Below, piece after piece: positions 14,497-22,458 of a DNA stretch of 64,000 nucleotides. Made by a program: the position numbers and the translations under genes. The DNA is from JAHJGG01 sp041658785 (GTDB lineage: Bacteria > Patescibacteriota > Patescibacteriia > Magasanikbacterales > UBA922), in NCBI GenBank assembly GCA_041658785.1, contig JBAZZL010000001.1, positions 1-64,000 of the forward strand. Direction: 5' to 3'. The notes beneath the pieces are model-generated. The model worked only from the letters and a program-made list of their open reading frames with translations, was not told the origin of the DNA and made no database searches. Each line of letters starts with the position of its first letter. Within the stretch, counting starts at the first letter, position 1.

Positions 14497-17466
14497 ATGC
14501 CATACAACGCCGACCAAAACGAAAAAGAAATTCTTGCGTTTTGGGATAAAAATAAAATTTTTGAAAAATCTATTTCAGAGCGTCCGGAAAACAAGCCGTA
14601 CGTGTTTTATGACGGCCCGCCGTTTGCGACCGGGCTGCCTCACTACGGACATATTGTCGCATCATTAATGAAAGATGTTGTTCCTCGTTACTGGACAATG
14701 CGGGGATATAGGGTAGAACGCGTTTGGGGTTGGGATTGTCATGGACTGCCGATTGAAAATATTATTGAAGAAGAACTTGGGTTGAAGACCAAACAAGATA
14801 TTGAAAAAATGGGTGTGGCAAAGTTCTGCGATGCTTGTAGAAATACGGTTTTGAAATACGCCGAAGAATGGAAAAAGACAATTCACCGCATGGGGCGATG
14901 GGTGGATATGGACCATGCTTACCAAACTATGGATTTGGGCTACATGGAAAGCATTTGGTGGGTTTTCAAACAACTTTGGGAAAAAGATTTGATTTATGAA
15001 GGCAGGAAATCCATGCATATTTGCCCGCGCTGTGTTACTCCGCTTTCCAATTTTGAAGTAACGCAGGGGTATAAGGATGTGAAGGATATTTCAGTGGTGG
15101 TGAAGTTTAAAGTCATAAATCATAAGACTAAAGTCAAAAGTCTAGAGAATTTGGATAATTTATATATTTTAGCCTGGACAACCACTCCGTGGACGTTACC
15201 GGGAAATGTGTTGCTTGCGGTGGGAAAGAGTATTCAGTATTCAGTAGTGAGTATTGAAGGCGAAGATGGATTGTTTGTGGTAGCCAAAGATAGAGTGGAG
15301 AAAATGATGGGAAATAAGAAATTTGAAATAAGAAATAGTATTTTAGGGAGTAACCTTATTGGATTAGAATACGAGCCGTTGTTTCCTTATTTCGCCAATA
15401 CAGAAAATAGCTTTCGCGTGGTAGAAGGCGGAGATTTTATTACTACCGAAGAAGGAACGGGCGTGGTGCATATTGCGCCGGCTTTTGGTGAGGACGATTA
15501 TCAAGTAGGTTTGCGAGAAAAGACTGGCTGGGTACAGCACGTAACCATGGAGGGTAAATTTATTCCAGAAGTAACTGACTTTGCCGGCAAAGAAGTAAAG
15601 CCAAAAGAAGATCCGACAAAAACAGACGTTGAGATTATTAAATGGCTGGCGGCTAATGGCAAATTGTTTGCTAAAGAAAAAGTTGAACACAGCTACCCGC
15701 ATTGCTGGCGCTGTGACACCCCGCTTCTCAATTATTCTACCTCCTCGTGGTTTGTAAAAGTGACAGAATTAAAAAATGATTTATTAAAAAATAATAAAGA
15801 TATCAATTGGGTGCCGGCACACATCAAAGACGGCCGGTTTGGATTATGGCTGGAGGGAGCGCGCGATTGGGCGATTTCGCGCAATCGGTACTGGGGCACT
15901 CCATTGCCGGTTTGGAAATGTGAGGAAGATTGTAAAAATGTCGCAGTCGTCGGTTCAGTGGAGGAATTAGAAAAGTTGACTGGGAAAAAGGTAGACGATT
16001 TGCATAAAAATAAAATCGATAACCTAGTTATTAAGTGCGACAAGTGCGATGGGGAGATGAAGCGCATTACCGAGGTGCTGGACTGCTGGTTTGAATCCGG
16101 CTCCATGCCTTATGCCCAGTTTCATTATCCATTTGAAAATAAAGAAAAAGTAGAAGCCGGTTTTCCCGCAGAATTTATTGCCGAGGGCCAAGATCAGACG
16201 CGCGGCTGGTTTTATACTTTGCATGTCTTGGCCACCGCCCTGACTCGGGGCAAAAAGCCGCCCATTCCAGTGAAAAAAATGAGTTCGTCATTCAAGAATG
16301 TGATTGTGAATGGCATCGTGCTGGCGGAAGACGGCAAAAAAATGAGCAAACGTTTAAAAAATTATCCTGATCCAACAGAAGTGCTGGCAAAATATGGAGC
16401 CGACGCCATGCGTTATTATTTGGTTTCTTCACCAGTCATGTATGCGGAGAATTTGAATTTTTCTGAGAAAGAAGTGAGAGAGATGTATAATAAAGTGATG
16501 AATATTCTCTGGAACGTATTTGAGTTTTATCAGCTGTTCTCTAAACATGGAACATGTAGCATGAAACATGTAACAAGTGACAAAAACATCCTTGACCTGT
16601 GGATTTTGGCGAAATTACATTTATTGATTAAAGAAGTGACGGAGAGGATGAATGAATATAAACTTGCCGAGGCAAGCAGGCCGATTGGGGAATTTATTAC
16701 TGAATTATCGCAGTGGTACGTTCGCCGTTCGCGCGATCGCTTTAAAGGCGAGAATGAAACCGACAAACAAAATGCGCTCGCCACTTTGCGCGAGGTATTA
16801 CTGACGCTGTCAAAAGTAATGGCGCCGTTTACGCCGTTTATCGCGGAAAAGATATTTAGGCAAATCATAAATCCTAAATCCGAAACCATAAATGACGATT
16901 TGTCGGTGCATTTGGAGGCGTGGCCGGAGGCGGACGAGGGGCTGATTGATGAAAAATTATTAAAAGAAATGGCCCAGGCGAGAAAAATTGTGGAGATGGG
17001 GCACGCGTTACGCAAAGAGGCGGGTATTCCGGTAAGGCAACCGCTGGCAGGACTTACGGCTTACGGCTTACGGCTTACGGACGAGTTGAAGCAAATCGTA
17101 GCTGAAGAGTTGAATGTAAAGAGCGTTGAAATAGGAAATAAAGAAATAGGAAATAATTTTGTAGTTAAAGAAGAAGGTGGTATTAAGGTGGCTTTGGATA
17201 CAAAAATTACTGATGAACTCAAAAAAGAAGGTCTGGCGCGCGAGATTGTGCGGGCGATAAATCAGCTGAGGAAAAAACAGGGGCTCACCATTCAGGATCA
17301 AATTGCTGTTCAGTATCACACTGATGATAAATTATTAAAGCAAGTATTTGCAGAATATGGCGGGAAAATTAAACAGGGAGTATTGGCAGTGGAGTTGAAA
17401 ACAGGCGCTGGAGAGGCGGTGGAGATTGGTGGAGTTAAAATTCAATTAAACATCCATAAAGTTTGA
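14497..17466 (+). CDS. ileS: Isoleucyl-tRNA synthetase, eukaryote-like type 2
   Basis: This class I synthetase charges tRNA-Ile. The HIGH signature is HYGH (49-52 in GPPFATGLPHYGH), followed by WDCHGLPIE; the CP1 editing domain spans roughly 180-400 (TTPWTLPGN), and KMSKR is at 615-619. The CP1 start CPRC and a later CDKCDGE are probable zinc sites. The WDCHGLPIENI context and HYGH pattern fit IleRS2 rather than the common bacterial type. The gene carries at least seven in-frame arrays with a seven-base period (for example 15109-15143, 16545-16579, 17053-17080), encoding low-complexity peptides such as AYGLRLT, in the editing, linker and C-terminal regions. No SD precedes the ATG, and the next element downstream is a MITE copy four bases after the stop. 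Confidence 0.93.
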   Translation: MPYNADQNEKEILAFWDKNKIFEKSISERPENKPYVFYDGPPFATGLPHYGHIVASLMKDVVPRYWTMRGYRVERVWGWDCHGLPIENIIEEELGLKTKQDIEKMGVAKFCDACRNTVLKYAEEWKKTIHRMGRWVDMDHAYQTMDLGYMESIWWVFKQLWEKDLIYEGRKSMHICPRCVTPLSNFEVTQGYKDVKDISVVVKFKVINHKTKVKSLENLDNLYILAWTTTPWTLPGNVLLAVGKSIQYSVVSIEGEDGLFVVAKDRVEKMMGNKKFEIRNSILGSNLIGLEYEPLFPYFANTENSFRVVEGGDFITTEEGTGVVHIAPAFGEDDYQVGLREKTGWVQHVTMEGKFIPEVTDFAGKEVKPKEDPTKTDVEIIKWLAANGKLFAKEKVEHSYPHCWRCDTPLLNYSTSSWFVKVTELKNDLLKNNKDINWVPAHIKDGRFGLWLEGARDWAISRNRYWGTPLPVWKCEEDCKNVAVVGSVEELEKLTGKKVDDLHKNKIDNLVIKCDKCDGEMKRITEVLDCWFESGSMPYAQFHYPFENKEKVEAGFPAEFIAEGQDQTRGWFYTLHVLATALTRGKKPPIPVKKMSSSFKNVIVNGIVLAEDGKKMSKRLKNYPDPTEVLAKYGADAMRYYLVSSPVMYAENLNFSEKEVREMYNKVMNILWNVFEFYQLFSKHGTCSMKHVTSDKNILDLWILAKLHLLIKEVTERMNEYKLAEASRPIGEFITELSQWYVRRSRDRFKGENETDKQNALATLREVLLTLSKVMAPFTPFIAEKIFRQIINPKSETINDDLSVHLEAWPEADEGLIDEKLLKEMAQARKIVEMGHALRKEAGIPVRQPLAGLTAYGLRLTDELKQIVAEELNVKSVEIGNKEIGNNFVVKEEGGIKVALDTKITDELKKEGLAREIVRAINQLRKKQGLTIQDQIAVQYHTDDKLLKQVFAEYGGKIKQGVLAVELKTGAGEAVEIGGVKIQLNIHKV
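15109..15143 (+). repeat. Heptamer array in ileS (5 units)
   Basis: Units AAAGTCA, TAAATCA, TAAGACT, AAAGTCA, AAAGTCT in exact seven-base register, translated within the editing-domain entry. Confidence 0.8.
15229..15256 (+). repeat. Heptamer array in ileS (4 units)
   Basis: AGTATTC, AGTATTC, AGTAGTG, AGTATTG. Confidence 0.8.
15311..15338 (+). repeat. Heptamer array in ileS (4 units)
   Basis: GAAATAA, GAAATTT, GAAATAA, GAAATAG. A related array (GAAATAG/GAAATAA) lies at 17128-17156 in the same gene. Confidence 0.8.
16545..16579 (+). repeat. Heptamer array in ileS (5 units)
   Basis: ACATGGA, ACATGTA, GCATGAA, ACATGTA, ACAAGTG, translated between the catalytic and anticodon-binding domains. 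Confidence 0.8.
16862..16896 (+). repeat. Heptamer array in ileS (5 units)
   Basis: AAATCAT, AAATCCT, AAATCCG, AAACCAT, AAATGAC. Confidence 0.75.
17053..17080 (+). repeat. Perfect heptamer array in ileS (4 units)
   Basis: Four identical CTTACGG units. Similar TTACGG-type arrays occur in the tRNA spacer at 29757 and upstream of rpsT near 51640. Confidence 0.9.
17128..17156 (+). repeat. Heptamer array in ileS near the C-terminus
   Basis: GAAATAG and GAAATAA units, two of each, with one extra A between pairs; encodes EIGNKEIGN. Confidence 0.75.
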
Positions 17467-17470
17467 GGCA

Positions 17471-17622
17471 TAGAACTCACATTCCAAAATCGGACTGAAA
17501 AGCCAGACACAACCGATAATCATTTCTGCCGCGAGGACTGTTTGAGTGAGAATACACGAGTTCCGCAGCAAAGAAATGATTAGCGGTTGTGCGGCCAGTC
17601 CGATTTTGGAATGTGAGTTCTA
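17471..17622. mobile_element. MITE-like 152-bp palindromic element, copy 2
   Basis: It has the same length as and is in inverse orientation to copy 1 at 4494-4645. The internal sequence is identical as far as I can align it, except one position in each arm: copy 1 reads AAATTGG with CCAATTT opposite, copy 2 AAATCGG with CCGATTT. The two changes compensate each other. The element starts four bases after the ileS stop. Confidence 0.8.
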
Positions 17623-17720
17623 TATGTCTAAAACGAACAAAATGGAAGCGAACAAGATGGCGGATCATTAAGTTGATGATTTGAAAGTCCGTTGTTTTAA
17701 TCGCGTGTTGACTATACGTG

Positions 17721-17748
17721 TTGACTATAATTGTATAAGCGGTATAAT
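17721..17748 (+). promoter_or_regulatory. Promoter of the double ATP-grasp gene
   Basis: TTGACT (17721-17726), a 16-base spacer, TATAAT (17743-17748). Predicted start near 17755, giving a 5' leader of about 174 bases. Confidence 0.65.
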
Positions 17749-17822
17749 AATATCTGAACATAAAGTTCCTCTCCGCATGCCCCCAGCCTGCGGATTGCGG
17801 CCATTACCCATTTTATTTTTAT

Positions 17823-17921
17823 GAACCTTAGCGGTTCGCAAATAGAGGATCCTCTACCAATAAAATTTATCCAACTGATTTAAATTATAAACCCAAGCCG
17901 ATGAGTCAGCTTGGTTTTTGT
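17823..17921 (+). promoter_or_regulatory. Leader hairpins and terminator-like stem before the ATP-grasp gene
   Basis: Three elements lie in the leader: GAACC-TTAGC-GGTTC (about 17823-17837), the palindrome TAGAGGATCCTCTA (about 17845-17858), and CCAAGC/GCTTGG with a ten-base loop followed by five Ts (about 17893-17919). The last ends ten bases before the ATG and looks like an intrinsic terminator or attenuator. Alternatively it terminates a short upstream transcript. Confidence 0.5.
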
Positions 17922-17928
17922 TACTATT

Positions 17929-20394
17929 ATGCCCTCTGATAACCAAATAAAAAATAATGGCAAGCTTCGCGGCAGCAATAAATGCTTGGAAGGTAAAACT
18001 ATCCTTTTAGTAAATACGGGGTCTCCAAAAAAAAAATTTATTATCCAGCGACTCAAAAAACTGGATCTCAATTTGGTTATTTTGAATAAAAATAAAAATT
18101 GGGCGCAGATATATGCTGATCACTGGATTATCGCCGACACCTACAATCACACCGAGTCAATCCAGGCGGTAAGAAATTTTATCAAAGAAAATCCGCAGAT
18201 AAAAATTGAGGGGGCTCTGACTTTTTGGGAGGATGACGTTTTGTTAACTTCAAAAATTATTGACCGATTCAATTTTATCGGCATACCATTGAGTGTGGCG
18301 AAAAAAGCCAGAAATAAATATAGCTTTCGCGATTTTTGCAAAGCCAACAGCATCAATGCCCCGCGCCACATTTTAGCCAGGACGGCTGCTGATATTAAAT
18401 TTGCCTGTGATAATTTTAATTTTCCGGCGGTAGTCAAGCCTGTTTATGGATCTAGCAGCGCTGGTGTCACCAAAGTAATGGACAAAGAAAGCCTGTCTCG
18501 CGTCTATACGCAGATTAAAAATAGTCTGTCAACGAATGTGGAAAGCGCCCTGACCGACGGCATGGATATTTTGGTAGAAGAATTTATTGATGGCGATGAG
18601 GTTGATATTGATCTGGTTTTACAGAATGGTAAAGTAAAATTTTACTGTATTTCTGACAATTACGACAAAAGCAAGGACGAATTTTTTATTGACCGCGGCC
18701 AAGCCACGCCTTCCAGCCTGCCAAAAAAAACGCAGGACGAACTTTTTGCCATGACCGAAGAGGTCTTGGAAAAACTGGGCATCCAAAATGGTATAATTCA
18801 TTTTGAAGCCAAAACAACTTCCAAAGGACCGTTTCCGATCGAGGTAAATCTCCGCATGGGCGGTGATTATGTTTATTCATATATAAAAGGCGCTTGGAAT
18901 ATTGACTTAATAGATTGCGCGGCAACAATAGCTTTGGGGAAATATCTGAATATAAAAAAGATAATTGAACCCAAAAAATATATTATTGGCTGGGACTTTC
19001 ATGCCGAAAATTCTGGAATTTTGGTGGAATTGAGCATAGATGAGGAGCTGTACAAAAAACAATATTTTGAAGACTTGCAGATAAATAAAGAAATCGGCGA
19101 TGCCGTGCTGGTCCCGCCCGAAGGTTATGATTATCTAGGTTGGATAACAGTTTCCGGCGATAATATTCTTGATACCCAAGATAATCTGAAAAAAGCTTTG
19201 GAGTTGATAAAATACAATGTGGCTCGATTCCACAAAGCATCGTCAATCGGCCGAACTTTGCGCAAATCCAACTCATCGGTAGCGATGCTCAATAAAAGCA
19301 TGCTGCTGGGCGCGGCAAAAATTGAAAAAATCAGGCGACTGACAAGCAAAAACCAGAGAAACTTAAAAGTTGGCATTGCTTGCAACATCTATGATGATTC
19401 CACCGGAGAAAAAGTGGAAAAGGAGCTAATGACAGTAGGAAAAAACATTGAGGCTACTCTGAACTCCAGGGGTTATCGGACAGAATTCTTGGATTTCAAC
19501 AATATTGACAAAGTCTTTAATGAACTCAAGCGAAGCGATATTGATTTGGTGTTTAATGTCTGCGAAAGAATAAACGACTCCAGCCTGCTTGAACCACACG
19601 TTGCCGCGTTGCTGGATATTCTGCAAGTGCCATATACCGGGTCCAATCCTTTCACATTGGGGCTCTGCATAGATAAAATTAGAGTCAAAAAACTTTTGGC
19701 TTATCACAACATCCCAACACCTGATTGGGACTATGCTTATACGGTGGATGATAAAATCAGAAATGATCTGGAATATCCGTTGATTGTAAAACCAGCGAAC
19801 ACGGACAATTCAATCGGCATAACCAATGAATCGGTGGTCGTTGATGAGCCGGGACTCAAAAAACAAATAAAAAAGATTATAATTGATCTAAACAGTCCGG
19901 CTTTGATTGAAGAATATATCGAAGGCGACGAGTACGATGTTCCCATTCTGGGCAGCGATGAAAATGATTTGCGAGTCATGCCATTGGTTCGTTCAATTTT
20001 TGACCGCATGCCGAAAGGAAAGTGGCATATTTTTTCTTATGATTCAAAGTATGGCGAAAAGGATTTCAAAAATTCTGGAATCACGCAACAATACCCGGCC
20101 AAAGGCGTAAACAAAAAATTGATTTCCCTGATTACCGAAATTTCTCTTGATACTTACAATATTTTGGACTGCCATGACTACGGCCGGATAGAGGTAAGAG
20201 TTGATGAAAATGACAACCCCTATGTGCTTGAGTTGAATCCAAATCCTTCTATTAATATTGGCAACTGTCTGCCGAAAGCGGCCGAACTAGCTGGCATGGA
20301 TTATGGTGATTTTATAGAAGAAATAATTAGAATGAGCATCAAAAGGTATAAAAATCGCCCTCCCTATTATCATTTACAAGGCGGCATAATATAA
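17929..20394 (+). CDS. Fusion of two ATP-grasp ligase modules (C-terminal D-Ala-D-Ala ligase-like)
   Basis: The protein has two ATP-grasp halves. The N-terminal module (about residues 20-440) resembles carbamoyl-phosphate/biotin carboxylase or carnosine synthase-like enzymes: FPAVVKPVYGSSSAGV glycine-rich loop, then ILVEEFIDGDEVDIDLV and the metal site IEVNLRMGG. The C-terminal module (about 475-815) resembles Ddl: VFNVCERINDSS, VPYTGSNPFTLGLCIDK, YPLIVKPANTDNSIGI, LIEEYIEGDEYDVP and the metal-binding VLELNPNPSINIGN. Ligases of this kind join an activated carboxylate to an amine via acylphosphate. Both metal-site motifs look intact, so both could be active. The substrate is unknown; a peptide or amino-acid conjugate is more likely than wall D-Ala-D-Ala because of the first half. 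The ATG at 17929 is preferred over an upstream TTG. Confidence 0.8.
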   Translation: MPSDNQIKNNGKLRGSNKCLEGKTILLVNTGSPKKKFIIQRLKKLDLNLVILNKNKNWAQIYADHWIIADTYNHTESIQAVRNFIKENPQIKIEGALTFWEDDVLLTSKIIDRFNFIGIPLSVAKKARNKYSFRDFCKANSINAPRHILARTAADIKFACDNFNFPAVVKPVYGSSSAGVTKVMDKESLSRVYTQIKNSLSTNVESALTDGMDILVEEFIDGDEVDIDLVLQNGKVKFYCISDNYDKSKDEFFIDRGQATPSSLPKKTQDELFAMTEEVLEKLGIQNGIIHFEAKTTSKGPFPIEVNLRMGGDYVYSYIKGAWNIDLIDCAATIALGKYLNIKKIIEPKKYIIGWDFHAENSGILVELSIDEELYKKQYFEDLQINKEIGDAVLVPPEGYDYLGWITVSGDNILDTQDNLKKALELIKYNVARFHKASSIGRTLRKSNSSVAMLNKSMLLGAAKIEKIRRLTSKNQRNLKVGIACNIYDDSTGEKVEKELMTVGKNIEATLNSRGYRTEFLDFNNIDKVFNELKRSDIDLVFNVCERINDSSLLEPHVAALLDILQVPYTGSNPFTLGLCIDKIRVKKLLAYHNIPTPDWDYAYTVDDKIRNDLEYPLIVKPANTDNSIGITNESVVVDEPGLKKQIKKIIIDLNSPALIEEYIEGDEYDVPILGSDENDLRVMPLVRSIFDRMPKGKWHIFSYDSKYGEKDFKNSGITQQYPAKGVNKKLISLITEISLDTYNILDCHDYGRIEVRVDENDNPYVLELNPNPSINIGNCLPKAAELAGMDYGDFIEEIIRMSIKRYKNRPPYYHLQGGII

Positions 20395-20558
20395 ATCATC
20401 AACTGCGGCGGCTGCTTTGGCCTTGTTTTTTTTGCCGCCAGAACTATGCTGAGCTGCTAGCCGTCGGCTTTTTCGATTTTGACGATGGCGCCGGCGGCGG
20501 TTTGACTAAAAGCGTAATCTAGGCTAGAATAAGAACAATTTATTATTAACAAATATCT

Positions 20559-21524
20559 ATGCTGACAATAAACCAAATTTTTGATCTGGCAATCAAAATG
20601 GCCGTCAAAGCTGATCCTCGCGGCGAAAAAGGAATCAAGGAGTATTTGAACGCCGTGGGCAAAGAGTATGAGGACGCCAAGCCAAAGGATAAAAGATTTT
20701 TTGACAGCGAAAAATTGACCAACCCTTACGCCGACAGCCGCGTTCATTTAGACGACGGCAAGACCGCGGTCAAACGGGTTTTGGTCGGCATTGACATTGA
20801 CGGAGCGGAAATTATTTTGGCCAGCCAGCTAAATGAGCGGGGCAAAAAAATTGATTTGGTTATGGCCCACCACCCGCTTGGCCGCGGGTTGGCGGATCTG
20901 CATTCGGTAATGGATATGCAGGTGGAGATATTTTTGAAAGCGGGCGTGCCGGTGCATGTGGCGGAAAAGGTGATGGCCGAGCGGATAAAAGAAGTGGGGC
21001 GCGGCCTGCACCCGATCAACCATTCCAAAATTATTGACTTGGCGCGCCTGCTTGGCATCAATCTTTTGAACGTCCATACGCCCACCGATAATTTGGTGTA
21101 TAAATATCTGAATGATTTTTTGATTAAAAAGAAAGTGCGGATCATCCGGGACGTAATTGACGCCCTGCTGGAGCTGCCGGAATACGAAGCGGCGGCGCGC
21201 CTGGGCGCCGGTCCGAAGATTTTTTCCGGCGATCCCGGTCATAAAGTAGGTAGATATATTTTGGAAATGACCGGGGGTACCAACCCTTCAGAAAAGGTTT
21301 ATAAAGAATTATCTCGCTATGGAATCAGTACCACGGTCGGCATGCACATGAAAGAACCCGCCCGCGAGTTGGCTTCCAAACACCACATGAACGTGGTAAT
21401 TGCGGGACACATGGCATCAGATTCTTTGGGCATGAATTTATTTTTGGATGAGTTGGAGAAGAGAGGAGTAGAGATTGTGCCGTGCGGTGGGTTGATACGA
21501 GTGAGCAGAGTGAAGCAGAGGTAA
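20559..21524 (+). CDS. NIF3/YbgI-like metal-binding protein
   Basis: The 321-residue protein belongs to the NIF3 (GTP cyclohydrolase I type 2 homologue) group, judged from the metal-binding MAHHPLGRGLAD (near residues 105-116), HVAEKVMAERIKEVGRGLHP, and the C-terminal VVIAGHMASDSLGMN. These proteins bind two metals in a toroidal hexamer and have no settled function. Some residues diverge from the common family (HPLGRG rather than HHPLIF). A weak -10-like TAGAAT is 30 bases upstream. The gap before it (20395-20558) holds only a GGCGGC/GCCGCC hairpin and no gene. Confidence 0.75.
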   Translation: MLTINQIFDLAIKMAVKADPRGEKGIKEYLNAVGKEYEDAKPKDKRFFDSEKLTNPYADSRVHLDDGKTAVKRVLVGIDIDGAEIILASQLNERGKKIDLVMAHHPLGRGLADLHSVMDMQVEIFLKAGVPVHVAEKVMAERIKEVGRGLHPINHSKIIDLARLLGINLLNVHTPTDNLVYKYLNDFLIKKKVRIIRDVIDALLELPEYEAAARLGAGPKIFSGDPGHKVGRYILEMTGGTNPSEKVYKELSRYGISTTVGMHMKEPARELASKHHMNVVIAGHMASDSLGMNLFLDELEKRGVEIVPCGGLIRVSRVKQR

Positions 21525-21686
21525 GGGTGAGGCAGGTGGAATTAAAAGTGTGGGATTGCAAGATACAGTTTTGAAGATTGAAAGATTACGATTTTTTGTT
21601 GGACAAAGTATTAGGATACAAAATGATCTTTTAATCTTCACTTCGCCAATAATCTTTTAATCTTTTAATCTTCTAATTTTTGAACC
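21525..21686. repeat. Octamer-like arrays upstream of ruvA
   Basis: Units of CTTTTAAT/CTTCTAAT type and AAGATTGA type occur around 21570-21680. The same unit, in reverse complement, is translated inside polA at 45862 and 47704. Confidence 0.7.
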
Positions 21687-22262
21687 ATGATTTCCTCAAT
21701 CCGCGGCACAACCGTCGCCAAAACCGCCACCAGCGTTCATATTCAAACCTCCGGCGGTGTTGGCTATGAAATTTCTTTAACTCCGCTCCACGCGGCGAAG
21801 CTGGTTTTGAATAAGGAAGCGGAATTGCCGACTTATTTGCGGGTGACGGAAAGCGCGCTGGATTTGTTCGGTTTTCAGAATGATGAAGAGAGAGGTTTTT
21901 TTATTTTATTGATTTCCGTTTCCGGCGTCGGCCCGAAGACCGCGTTGAACATTTTGTCTTTGGGATCGTTATCGGAAATAAAATCCGCCATCGCCCGCGG
22001 GGACGCGAAGTATCTTTCGGCGGTCAAGGGAATCGGGAGGAAGACGGCGGAGAGGTTGTGCGTGGAGCTTAAGTCAAAAATCACGAGGCACGAGGCATAC
22101 AGCACGACGCAAACGAACGGCGGAGTGCTATCTGAAGTAATAGACGGACTGGTTGCCTTGGGATATTCTCGGGAAGAGGCGCGGGAGGCGGTCGCGGGGG
22201 TGGAGAGCGAAGGGAAGACGACGGAGGGGATTTTGAGAGAAGTTTTGAAGAATAAAAAATGA
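21687..22262 (+). CDS. ruvA: Holliday junction DNA-binding protein RuvA
   Basis: RuvA tetramers bind four-way junctions and load RuvB. The 191 residues show the N-terminal OB fold (MISSIRGTTV...GGVGYEI), two helix-hairpin-helix motifs (VSGVGPKTA, 78-86, and VKGIGRKTA, 113-121), a variable linker and a small C-terminal domain (DGLVALGYSREEAREAV) that contacts RuvB. The linker (about 132-146) is encoded by a five-unit heptamer array (22082-22116), an in-frame copy of a repeat found in tRNA spacers. ruvB is 15 kb upstream. The gene converges on gyrA. Confidence 0.93.
   Translation: MISSIRGTTVAKTATSVHIQTSGGVGYEISLTPLHAAKLVLNKEAELPTYLRVTESALDLFGFQNDEERGFFILLISVSGVGPKTALNILSLGSLSEIKSAIARGDAKYLSAVKGIGRKTAERLCVELKSKITRHEAYSTTQTNGGVLSEVIDGLVALGYSREEAREAVAGVESEGKTTEGILREVLKNKK
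22082..22116 (+). repeat. Heptamer array in the RuvA linker
   Basis: CACGAGG, CACGAGG, CATACAG, CACGACG, CAAACGA in seven-base register. The same family lies in the tRNA spacers at 29604 and 56455 and at 58132. Confidence 0.85.
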
Positions 22263-22267
22263 TTAGA

Positions 22268-22398
22268 AATTGGTAATTGGTAATTGGTTACATTGTTAAA
22301 TTGTTGTCGTGTTGTGGCGTTGCCGTGTTGCAGTATTGTTGTGTCATGGTTGAAAAATAAATTGGAAACAAAAACCCCGGCCGCTCGGTCGGGATTTG
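22268..22398. repeat. Arrays and gyrA terminator in the ruvA-gyrA gap
   Basis: Three AATTGGT heptamers (22268-22288) are followed by TTGTT-rich degenerate units. On the minus strand the stem CCCGACCG/CGGCCGGGG and a T-run (22369-22398) form the gyrA terminator. Confidence 0.75.
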
Positions 22399-22458
22399 TA
22401 TTTTATTTCATTATTCATTATTCATTTTGAGTCGTGTTGCGCGCCTCGTGCTTTGTGA

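Noticed and set aside
17477..17761. Frame through MITE copy 2 (also at copy 1)
   Set aside because: Both copies translate similarly only because the DNA is repeated; there is no start signal.
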